From Siphonodentalium dalli (taxonomy: Eukaryota > Mollusca > Scaphopoda > Gadilida > Siphonodentaliidae), in NCBI GenBank assembly GCA_032622095.1, contig CP136069.1, positions 12,880,450 to 12,944,449 of the forward strand: a stretch of DNA of 64,000 bases, in the 5' to 3' direction. The notes beneath the pieces are model-generated. The model was not told where the DNA came from and made no database searches. It saw nothing but the letters and a program-made list of their open reading frames with translations. Both the position numbers and the translations under genes were made by a program. Of this stretch, positions 27,101-39,100 are shown one piece after another (the stretch's first letter is position 1; each line of letters starts with the position of its first letter).

Positions 27101-30100
27101 TAGACCATACAGAATGAGATCCCCAGAGGATGAATTTGGTGATGCTAGCCCATTGTTGGGGTAGTATCACTGAGTACACCCTCTGGGGACCTCATACAGG
27201 CCACATGGTGTTCCGAGAATTCCTTCTGCCACGTTAAATGGTGACTTCCATGATGCAGAAGAATTTCTTCACATAGATGCGAAGCTGAGTGCGGTAACGT
27301 CTGCTTCTGCAAATGAAACCTCGCCCAAAGATGTAAGTGACCAGGGTTCAAAATATCAGTTTATTACGGTGATTGTCATTTTACCTGAAGTGTGCCTTTA
27401 ACCCTTTCAGTGCCAGGGGCCGATCTCATCGGCCCTAATTTACAATCTGTAAAATCGGCATTAAATTTTTTTTTTTGGGTATGCTTAAGCATGCTATTGC
27501 GAATTTAAAAACAAACTGGATAAAACCTTAGTGGCATGTTCACTGGGGCTCAGCTGCGATCAAAGAATCAGTTCATTTCCGATTTTGCGCGATGATTCGT
27601 TTCGGTTACGCGCTTATTCGTTCCCGATTTTTAAACACGGTCTTTCACGCTTCAGAAAGTTTTTGCGCTCGAAATTTGAAATTATGACTGAAAGGTAAGT
27701 ACCTAAAATGTTTTATCGAACAATGAAGTTGATTAGCATATGTATAAGGTATTTGTGTACCGGAATGTGTCATTTTCATAGTCAAAAATCGCAACCAATT
27801 TTTTTTTTAATTTTGCATGTGATTTCCCATAGCGAAATTCTCGTTGACACTACAACATTTCCAGAGAATATGAGACGATTATTACGGAGTAAAACCAGAT
27901 ACTTGATCCCCGTGATGACATGAACACTTTTAGCACGAGTTAAATCATCGCCATTCTTGAGATATTTACCGTCGAATATCAACTGAAAAAAGCGTTGATT
28001 CATTTGTGATTTTGAGGTTCCAATCATGTTCATTCTCTCTCAAAAGGCGATGATTCATTCCTGATTAGCAACTTCAATTCTTAGCATGGCTGACTGTTAC
28101 AATCGTGAAAATGACGATGCAACCGTCAAATTTGGCATCAAGGTAGACCACTGTCCACTCCATCTAATTTAATGAGAAGGAGAACCCGAAATATCTCCAT
28201 TTTTCAATGTTCCCAGCAAAATGGTGTCAGTTCCCATATATACAAACATTTGAGGGGGGATTGAGTTGATTCTGTTCAAAAAGAAACTAATGTGAGTCTG
28301 GTAAATGTTAAGTTTATTATCTTACAAAATGGCTGCCAAAGTAGCCGCCTTTAATGCCATATATACATGTAACCTGTGTCAGTTTGTGTGTGCGCATGGT
28401 TAGGTTTTGGTCTAAAATAGGGTTGTTCCACCGAAGTAAACTAACTAAATAAACAGTTGTGAGGTTACACGTGAAATACATTAAAGGTGCCATGTGTGCA
28501 TACCTTCAAATCAGTTCACAAACATTTATTGGCGAGTAAATTCTACATTAATCGCCAATAAATGTTTGTGAACTGATTTGAAGGTATGCACACATGGCAC
28601 CTTTAATGTATTTCACGTGTTACCTCACGACTGTTAACCAAAGGCATAACTGTATGTTTCGAAAATCTGGATCTGAGTATGATATATATAGGGCCTATAT
28701 AATGTATGGTGTGTATTTAAATCTACTGCAATCGTACTCTCTCTCTCTATATATATATATTTAATGTGCAGTACTGGAATGTATAGCCATTTCTGCGTAT
28801 ATGTCAATAGAATATCTCCATGAAAATAAACGAAGTTGAATATAAAATTTTCATAATACATAATATAGTTGCAGTCTCTTCAAAAAGAAACGTACACTCG
28901 CGGTATCGCGAGCGATAGGGAGTGTACGTTTCTTTTTAAAGAGACTTGTATAGTTGGGAAAGTGAAAATAATTGTCGAACTGACTCGATGTAGACAGCAT
29001 TGTGGATTGTCCCCCATTGGAATCATATTCTTACTCGGCTACGTCATCAGAAGTAAAATTCTTCCCGCAATGTCTATATTGAATCAGAACATATTGTTAT
29101 GAATGTATCTATAGAATCTATTTTTTTTTCTATCTTCCATTTCAGATTGTATACGGGTGTTATCGGTGAGGTGTTATCTTTGGAAGAAGCTGCCCTCCTG
29201 CTCGATTTGTCCATAGCCACCATTGCCAACGAATCAGCCATTCATGATGGATCGGATATCTTCACTGGTGAAGCATCGACGTATATTATATATAGATCGA
29301 TGGGTGAAGCGAGTATATTTGGGGTGATGGAATTGAACGAACCACAGTTTTCCAGCACACCTATCAAACCACGTTCCGAGACCTTCCAGTGTGCTGAGTG
29401 TTCATTCGGCTCTAAATATAAGCAGAATTTGGCGCGCCATGTGAAGGGGAAACACAGAAATCGAAGATGACATCACCCAACACAGTACCGGTACCACAAA
29501 TAAATCATCCATATTATGTCATCTGTGCCCAAAAACATTAAACACAAATAATGGTCTGCGGGTTCACATGAATGTGAAATATCTAAAAGACAAGCACAAA
29601 TGTAACATACATGTATGCGAAAAGGTTATGTACACCAGAACCGATTTAGAGGCACATGCACATGAACGTACATAACGGTAATACCCCATTTCAATGTTCA
29701 ACATGCAAGAGGGAATTTACACAGAAGAAGACACTGAACCGCCATATACAAGCCTGCCAGGGAGAGCAACTAGAATGTGGTCTGTGTGATGCGACATTCT
29801 CCATAAAACACATAAAGCGCATACACATGCGTTCAAAACACGGATACTTGAAGTTTACTTGCGACGTGTGTGGTAAAGTGTTCAACTGGAAGCAGTTGTA
29901 CCATCGGTACGCCCACGGAGGGAAGGACTAAATGTCTGAGTGTCCTATTGTACTATTGTTTTGACGATATGATAATATACATATGTATACTCTGCGTTTG
30001 TGTTCTTATTCCGAATCAAAAAGCCACGTTCTTTCAAATGCAGCATACACTAACACTTTAAGTTCATATTCTGCAACTTGTGATGGAGTACTTTTGACTC

Positions 30101-33100
30101 GTCCTTCCGATGATATTCTCTCACACCCCGTATTCCCTTGGATGGTTGATCAACACTTGAGAGGGTTGCATTTTTTCGTGTATGTTTCTTCGAATTGTCC
30201 ATGAGGTCAAAGTGGTGATTTCGGAAATAGAACGATCACCATCCTATTTGAAATGTGTCTCAAACTCATCCAATCCTGCCCAAATTCGAACTTGACCTGT
30301 ATTTTGACCTACCTAACACATGTAACGAATTTGGTTCAGATTGATTGAGGTTAACTAAAGTTATCATCCGGAAAGTTAACGGACGGACATACGGACGGAC
30401 GGACAGACCAATACTATAATACGACACGTTTTTGAAAAAAACCGGGCGTATAAAAAGTGTCTTTGGGCTAATCATATCGATTACTCGGTGACATTCTATT
30501 AACACATCTTCAGTTTGGCGAAGATTTTGGGACTATAGCAAATACGAGGGTGGTCGTTTCGAAGCACAGATTTGATTCCAAATGCATACGAATAACCTAC
30601 CCTGAAAGGCCAAATCTAAAAATTACAATGACAGCGATATTATCGAGAATTATCAGTCATATTTAGATGCTGATTCTCAATGCATCGAATAAGCGCACAC
30701 CAGATTTGCATGCCAATGAATAACCGCCTTGGGGGGAACGAATAATCGCCTGTCATGTATATTGTTTTACTCAGGAATACTCCCATAAGTATATGAAATC
30801 AGATGAAAGTCTAATTATTCCATGTCAGGCTGTTAATGAACATTATAAAAATGACGACATATTCCCCGTTTTGATCCATTGTAAGATTTGATTACATGTG
30901 AAGTGGTCCACGTGGTCAAAATTGTGTTGCACAACGCGTGATTTGAGCTTCATTTTTGTCTTCTGAAATATTAAATATCACGAGGGACTCTTAATATATC
31001 GTCTATAACGATATATGTACCCAATGGAATCGAAATATTTCTCATTCAATTTGGTTATATAGATACTATCCATTTTCGTCGTCGTTTCCCACAATTGTTT
31101 TCTTGATGACAACAAAATCGAACTGAATCATCGCAAATATCGCGAACGAATCATCACAAATAAGGCGAAGGAACTGATTCTTTGATCGCAGATGAGCCCC
31201 AGTGATGTTATAACTCAAAACTATCACCAAGTATTCATAGTAATAATTTTGATGCCCATGAAAATCGTAAGATTCCCTGGCACTAAACCTACAAAATAAG
31301 TTTGTTAAAGAATATAAGAAAAAATTATTAAAATTGTAAAAAATTGTAAAAAATAATAACAAATGATGAAATATTGTTAGGCCAATGCACTCTCTTATAT
31401 ATGCGAGGCGACCTATCATATATAAGAGAATGCATTGACACAGGGTATATGGGTCGATACAAAAATCGGACCTGGCACTGAAAGGGTTAAGGTATTTCCC
31501 AACATTTGAGATGCTGACGACCCCCACCCTCGCTCCCGCTTGAGCATAAAATCCCCATTTAAAAAAAAATCCCATTCGTTGAGACCTGGGGTACCTAACT
31601 GCTTTTCTCGTTCAATATTCGATGTGGGTGATAACATGGGAATGGGTATGCCTTCACCCAGAGGGGTTGAGCTTTATAGAAAACTTAATCAGATTTCGAG
31701 ATGTTTTCACAAAATCGAAACTGTGCAGAAATCTGCATCACGAGTTATTTTTATGAGCCGTAAATATGATCATGTCACGCAATTATTGTGTGAGCTCCAC
31801 TGGTTACCTCTGAGGGAACAGATTGAGTTCAAAATTTTAAAATTAACGCACAAGTATCTGAATAGCGAGGCCCCATCATACTTGGCAGGCTTGATTTCTC
31901 GATATGTTCCTCCGCGGCCTTTGCGATCTGAAAGTTCTCACAGCCTTGTGTTTGTACCGGGTGACCTCGTAACAGCTGGTGACCGGGCCTTTTCCGTGGC
32001 TTCACCATTTCTCTGGAATAAATTGCCTGGTCACTTGAGGGCACCCCAGTCGCTCAAAATGTTCACATCTAAATTTAAAACGCATCTGTTTCAACGTGTG
32101 TATCATCCGACCCACTGATGGTAACCAGATTATTTATGTGGGCAGTAGCCTCTATACGAGCGCGATACTATGGGTGGCGGGATGGGGTGGTGGGTGGGAT
32201 CTTATACCTATTATTTGTGGGCAGTAGCCTCTATACGAGCGCGATACTATGGGTGGCGCGATGGGGTGGTGGGTGGGATCTTATACCTATTATTTATGTG
32301 GGCAGTAGCCTCTATACGAGCGCGATACTATGGGTGACGGGATGGGGTGGTGGGTGGGATCTTATACCTATTATTTATGTGGGCAGTAGCCTCTATACGA
32401 GCGCGATACTATGGGTGACGGGATGGGGTGGTGGGTGGGATCTTATACCTATTATTTATGTGGGCAGTAGCCTCTATACGAGCGCGATACTATGGGTGGC
32501 GGGATGGGGTGGTGGGTGGGATCTTATACCTATTATTTATGTGGGCAGTAGCCTCTATACGAGCGCGATACTATGGGTGGCGGGATGGGGTGGTGGGTGG
32601 GATCTTATACCTATTATTTATGTGGGCAGTAGCCTCTATAAGAGCGCGATACTATGGGTGGCGGGATGGGGTGGTGGGTGGGATCTTATACCTATTATTT
32701 ATGTGGGCAGTAGCCTCTATAAGAGCGCGATACTATGGGTGGCGGGATGGGGTGGTGGGTGGGATCTTATACCTATTATTTATGTGGGCAGTAGCCTCTA
32801 TACGAGCGCGATACTATGGGTGACGGGATGGGGTGGTGGATGGGATCTTATACCTATTATTTGTGGGCAGTAGCCTCTATACGAGCGCGATACTATGGGT
32901 GACGGGATGGGGTGGTGGGTGGGATCTTATACCTATTATTTGTGGGCAGTAGCCTCTATACGAGCGCGATACTATGGGTGACGGGATGGGATCTTATACC
33001 TATTATTTGTGGGCAGTAGCCTCTATACGAGCGCGATACTATGGGTGACGGGATGGGGTGGTGGGTGGGATCTTATACCTATTATTTATGTGGGCAGTAG

Positions 33101-36100
33101 CCTCTATACGAGCGCGATACTATGGGTGGTGGGTGGGATCTTATACCTATTATTTATGTGGACAGTAGCCTCTATACGAGCGCGATACTATGGGTGACGG
33201 GATGGGGTGGTGGGTGGGATCTTATACCTATTATTTATGTGGGCAGTAGCCTCTATACGAGCGCGATACTATGGGTGGCGGGATGGGGTGGTGGGTGGGA
33301 TCTTATACCTATTATTTATGTGGGCAGTAGCCTCTATACGAGCGCGATACTATGGGTGGCGGGATGGGGTGGTGGGTGGGATCTTATACCTATTATTTAT
33401 GTGGGCAGTAGCCTCTATAAGAGCGCGATACTATGGGTGGCGGGATGGGGTGGTGGGTGGGATCTTATACCTATTATTTATGTGGGCAGTAGCCTCTATA
33501 AGAGCGCGATACTATGGGTGGCGGGATGGGGTGGTGGGTGGGATCTTATACCTATTATTTATGTGGGCAGTAGCCTCTATACGAGCGCGATACTATGGGT
33601 GACGGGATGGGGTGGTGGATGGGATCTTATACCTATTATTTGTGGGCAGTAGCCTCTATACGAGCGCGATACTATGGGTGACGGGATGGGGTGGTGGGTG
33701 GGATCTTATACCTATTATTTATGTGGGCAGTAGCCTCTATACGAGCGCGATACTATGGGTGGCGGGATGGGGTGGTGGGTGGGATCTTATACCTATTATT
33801 TGTGGGCAGTAGCCTCTATACGAGCGCGATACTATGGGTGACGGGATGGGATCTTATACCTATTATTTGTGGGCAGTAGCCTCTATACGAGCGCGATACT
33901 ATGGGTGACGGGATGGGGTGGTGGATGGGATCTTATACCTATTATTTGTGGGCAGTAGCCTCTATACGAGCGCGATACTATGGGTGACGGGATGGGGTGG
34001 TGGGTGGGATCTTATACCTATTATTTATGTGGGCAGTAGCCTCTATACGAGCGCGATACTATGGGTGACGGGATGGGGTGGTGGGTGGGATCTTATACCT
34101 ATTATTTATGTGGGCAGTAGCCTCTATACGAGCGCGATACTATGGGTGGTGGGTGGGATCTTATACCTATTATTTATGTGGACAGTAGCCTCTATACGAG
34201 CGCGATACTATGGGTGGCGGGATGGTGTGGTGGGTGGGATCTTATACCTATTATTTATGTGGACAGTAGCCTCTACGAGCGCGATACTATGGGTGGCGGG
34301 ATGGGGTGGTGGGTGGGATCTTATACCTATTATTTATGTGGGCAGTAGCCTCTATACGAGCGCGATACTATGGGTGACGGGATGGGGTGGTGGATGGGAT
34401 CTTATACCTATTATTTGTGGGCAGTAGCCTCTATACAAGCGCGATACTATGGGTGACGGGATGGGGTGGTGGTTGGGATCTTATACCTATTATTTGTGGG
34501 CAGTAGCCTCTATACGAGCACATGCGGCGCATAAGATACTATGGGTGGCGGGATGGGGTGGTGGGTGGGATCTTATACCTATTATTTATGTGGGCAGTAG
34601 CCTCTATACTAGCGCGATACTATGGGTGACGGGATGGGGTGGTGGGTGGGATCTTATACCTATTATTTGTGGGCAGTAGCCTCTATACGAGCGCGATACT
34701 ATGGGTGACGGGATGGGGTGGTGGGTGGGATCTTATACCTATTATTTGTGGGCAGTAGCCTCTATACGAGCACGATACTATGGGTGACGGGATGGGGTGG
34801 TGGGCAGTGTTCGCGCTGGACCGAAAAATATTTTAGCCAAAAGTTTAGCCAAATGAAAATTTTATTAGCCAAATGAAAAAAACTTTAACCAAATGTTTTT
34901 TGGCCAAATTAAATCCTCATTTTCTGGGCGGTTCACAATTAATGACTAAAATATTCGCTTTAAACTTTATTTGTTATTCAGTATAAAAACATAATTAAAA
35001 CAACACAAAAACAACTTTAAAAACAATATTATACGAACATATGTATGTATTATATCACACAAGCAGATCAATTCATAAAACATTATAATTAATTGTAATA
35101 ACTCTATGTCGTTGAAACTTTTATGATGAGAAGCCAGTTTATTCAACGGGATGCAGATTACGCAACCATTGATTAAGAACTGCTCTTCTGAACAAAACAT
35201 TTAGGTATTTTATCTTACAGACGGCTTAATCAGTTACATAACCAGTATACAGCTTAAGCATTTTGACGATTAGGCTGGTTAAATGTCATCGACGGCGTAT
35301 TATTCAGCGCTTTTATTAATTAGCTTTACGACTCTATGCTTTCCGTCTCCATTTGGGGCAAAAAAAGTTTAGCCAAAGGTTTAGCCAAATGAAATTTTTA
35401 TTAGCCAATTTCGAATAATATTAGCCATTGGCTAATTTGGCTACCGACAGCGCGAACACTGGTGGTGGGTGGGATCTTATACCTATTATTTGTGGGCAGT
35501 AGCCTCTATACGAGCGCGATACTATGGGTGGCGGGATGGGGTGGTGGGTGGGATCTTATACCTATTATTTATGTGGGCAGTAGCCTCTATACGAGCGCGA
35601 TACTATGGGTGACGGGATGGGGTGGTGGGTGGGATCTTATACCTATTATTTATGTGGGCAGTAGCCTCTATACGAGTGCAATACTATGGGTGACGGGATG
35701 GGGTGGTGGGTGGGATCTTATACCTATTATTTGTGGGCAGTAGCCTCTATACGAGCGCGATACTATGGGTGACGGGATGGGATCTTATACCTATTATTTG
35801 TGGGCAGTAGCCTCTATACGAGCGCGATACTATGGGTGACGGGATGGGGTGGTGGGTGGGATCTTATACCTATTATTTATGTGGGCAGTAGCCTCTATAC
35901 GAGCGCGATACTATGGGTGGTGGGTGGGATCTTATACCTATTATTTATGTGGACAGTAGCCTCTATACGAGCGCGATACTATGGGTGACGGGATGGGGTG
36001 GTGGGTGGGATCTTATACCTATTATTTATGTGGACAGTAGCCTCTACGAGCGCGATACTATGGGTGGCGGGATGGGGTGGTGGGTGGGATCTTATACCTA

Positions 36101-39100
36101 TTATTTATGTGGGCAGTAGCCTCTATACGAGCGCGATACTATGGGTGACGGGATGGGGTGGTGGATGGGATCTTATACCTATTATTTGTGGGCAGTAGCC
36201 TCTATACAAGCGCGATACTATGGGTGACGGGATGGGGTGGTGGTTGGGATCTTATACCTATTATTTGTGGGCAGTAGCCTCTATACGAGCGCATGCGGCG
36301 CATAAGATACTATGGGTGGCGGGATGGGGTGGTGGGTGGGATCTTATACCTATTATTTATGTGGGCAGTAGCCTCTATACTAGCGCGATACTATGGGTGA
36401 CGGGATGGGGTGGTGGGTGGGATCTTATACCTATTATTTGTGGGCAGTAGCCTCTATACGAGCGCGATACTATGGGTGACGGGATGGGGTGGTGGGTGGG
36501 ATCTTATACCTATTATTTGTGGGCAGTAGCCTCTATACGAGCACGATACTATGGGTGACGGGATGGGGTGGTGGGCAGTGTTCGCGCTGGACCGAAAAAT
36601 ATTTTAGCCAAAAGTTTAGCCAAATGAAAATTTTATTAGCCAAATGAAAAAAACTTTAACCAAATGTTTTTTGGCCAAATTAAATCCTCATTTTCTGGGC
36701 GGTTCACAATTAATGACTAAAATATTCGCTTTAAACTTTATTTGTTATTCAGTATAAAAACATAATTAAAACAACACAAAAACAACTTTAAAAACAATAT
36801 TATACGAACATATGTATGTATTATATCACACAAGCAGATCAATTCATAAAACATTATAATTAATTGTAATAACTCTATGTCGTTGAAACTTTTATGATGA
36901 GAAGCCAGTTTATTCAACGGGATGCAGATTACGCAACCATTGATTAAGAACTGCTCTTCTGAACAAAACATTTAGGTATTTTATCTTACAGACGGCTTAA
37001 TCAGTTACATAACCAGTATACAGCTTAAGCATTTTGACGATTAGGCTGGTTAAATGTCATCGACGGCGTATTATTCAGCGCTTTTATTAATTAGCTTTAC
37101 GACTCTATGCTTTCCGTCTCCATTTGGGGCAAAAAAAGTTTAGCCAAAGGTTTAGCCAAATGAAATTTTTATTAGCCAATTTCGAATAATATTAGCCATT
37201 GGCTAATTTGGCAATCGACAGCGCGAACACTGGTGGTGGGTGGGATCTTATACCTATTATTTGTGGGCAGTAGCCTCTATACGAGCGCGATACTATGGGT
37301 GGCGGGATGGGGTGGTGGGTGGGATCTTATACCTATTATTTATGTGGGCAGTAGCCTCTATACGAGCGCGATACTATGGGTGACGGGATGGGGTGGTGGG
37401 TGGGATCTTATACCTATTATTTATGTGGGCAGTAGCCTCTATACGAGTGCAATACTATGGGTGACGGGATGGGGTGGTGGGTGGGATCTTATACCTATTA
37501 TTTATGTGGGCAGTAGCCTCTATACGAGCGCGATACTATGGGTGACGGGATGGGGTGGTGGGTGGGATCTTATACCTATTATTCTCTGACTCCGAGTCTT
37601 GTTATTGTAGTTAATGATTCAATGAATCATTTTCTGTAAGTTACTAGTTTAGATAACTCGCATAAAACATATATGTGTTGTATTCATGCATTTTACCAGC
37701 AAGGGCCATGATAGGAAGATACATGTATATACAGTAATGCCCTAAATAATCGACTCCTTAACCACAGCAGAATTATGGGTAATTTTTCAGGATTTAGTCG
37801 GAAATATGGGTGGGATCTTATACCTATTATTCTCTGACTCCGAGTCTTGTTATTGTAGTTAATGATTCAATGAATCATTTTCTGTAAGTTACTAGTTTAG
37901 ATAACTCGCATAAAACATATATGTGTTGTATTCATGCATTTTACCAGCAAGGGCCATGATAGGAAGATACATGTATATACAGTAATGCCCTAAATAATCG
38001 ACTCCTTAACCACAGCAGAATTATGGGTAATTTTTCAGGATTTAGTCGGAAATATGGCAACAATCCATATTTTCGACTAAATCCTGAAAAATTACCCATA
38101 ATTCTGCTGTGGTTAAGGAGTCGATTATTTAGGGCATTACTGTATGTGGTTAGATTAGCCATTGAGTGAATAGTAATTGGACCCACACAGGTTGATACTT
38201 TGAAGTATATTCACAAGTCGCATTAATTAATGTACCGGCAAATCTGATATCAATGTACTGTATAGATGTTTAGATTTGTGGGCGTATATATATATAAATT
38301 TAATGTATGTGTTCCTGAAACCCTGTCGTTTGGACTTGGAATGAGTAAGTTTTCTAATAACGTAGTACATTATTGTCATAATACATACAGTAATGCTCTA
38401 ATTAATCGACCTCTTAACCACAGCAGAATTATGGCAACAGTATGTAAATGCACATAAGCATCTATCAGCAGATTGTGTAAGTGCCTAAGATGCATATATA
38501 AGAGAATGCACTGGCTTACAAGGTCAAGGTAAATATTGTTAGGCCAATGCATTCTCTTAAACTATATATGCAAGGCACCCTATGGGAGAGGCTAGAGATG
38601 TTTATTTAAGAAACTTGTGCGCTAACGCATACTCGTTTCTTACCAATGTCTCTTGCCTCTCGTGAATTATTGTCCCCCGAAAAATTTATTTTTGGGGGAC
38701 TATAGAAATGGGCTCTCCTCCTTCAGATTTCATCCCAGAGATTTGAAACTTCAGAATATTGTTGCCCATATATTGATGATATGCAACATGTATATAGATG
38801 ACGGAAAAATAAATTTTTACGGAGTTATTAACCCTTTTCGACTTAGAACATTTCAACATTTTTTATAATTTTCTGTATGAGGGTACCTTCATGGTGTAAT
38901 CAACTCCTCCTACAGTTTTGATCGTAGATATTTGAAACTTCAGAGTATCGTTACCCACGTATTGCAGATGTGCAAAATGTATATAGATGACTGGAAAAAA
39001 AAATTGTTTACGGAGTTATTAACCCTTTTCAACATTTTTTTTAATTTCTTTAACAATGCGGCATCAACTTGCCACGTTGTCGGGGAACACTGTGGTCGGC

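Larger units (their letters stand above)
27684..29931 (+). pseudogene. C2H2 zinc-finger gene inside the mobile element
   Basis: A proposed first exon, ATGACTGAAAG, is followed by a perfect donor gtaagt (27695). The acceptor tttcag at 29145 opens exon 2 in exactly the matching phase, giving MTERLYTGVIGEVLSLEEAA and onward. Fingers: CAECSFGSKYKQNLARHVKG (29388-29459); then, in a second frame, CHLCPKTL ... LRVHM and CNIHVCEKV ... LEAHAH; then, in a third frame, CSTCKREF ... LNRHI, CGLCDATF ... MRSKH and CDVCGKVF ... YHRYAH, with a stop at 29929-29931. The two frame changes (about 29450 and 29650-29690) indicate either decay or unrecognised short introns. DNA binding is inferred from the finger spacing. 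Confidence 0.65.
27541..31204 (+). mobile_element. 3664-bp element with 34-bp inverted ends carrying a zinc-finger gene
   Basis: The left end CACTGGGGCTCAGCTGCGAT, caaagaatcagttc and the right end (reverse complement CACTGGGGCTCATCTGCGAT, caaagaatcagttc) differ at one of 34 positions. ATGTT flanks both sides (27536-27540 and 31205-31209). The homologous locus at 24940 has ATGTT once, so this is an exact insertion with a 5-bp target duplication. Subterminal gatgattcgtt motifs occur at both ends in opposite orientation. I find no transposase; the only recognisable coding region is a C2H2 zinc-finger gene. Transib and some hAT groups make 5-bp duplications, but these ends do not clearly fit either. 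Confidence 0.85.
27398..31490 (+). mobile_element. TTAA/CCCTTT element split by the zinc-finger element
   Basis: The outer ends TTAACCCTTTCAGTGCCAGG and CCTGGCACTGAAAGGGTTAA frame about 424 bp of element sequence, including a B hairpin at 31378-31440, once the inner 3669 bp (element plus one target copy) is set aside. Confidence 0.8.

Noticed and set aside
34967-36971. Two identical 77-codon - strand frames as a duplicated gene
   Set aside because: They lie inside the non-autonomous hAT-like element, are AT-rich and resemble no protein.
32118-37589. Many frames with YVGSSLYTSAILW-type repeats as a membrane protein
   Set aside because: They are translations of the 81/78-bp minisatellite in two frames, interrupted by a hAT-like element.
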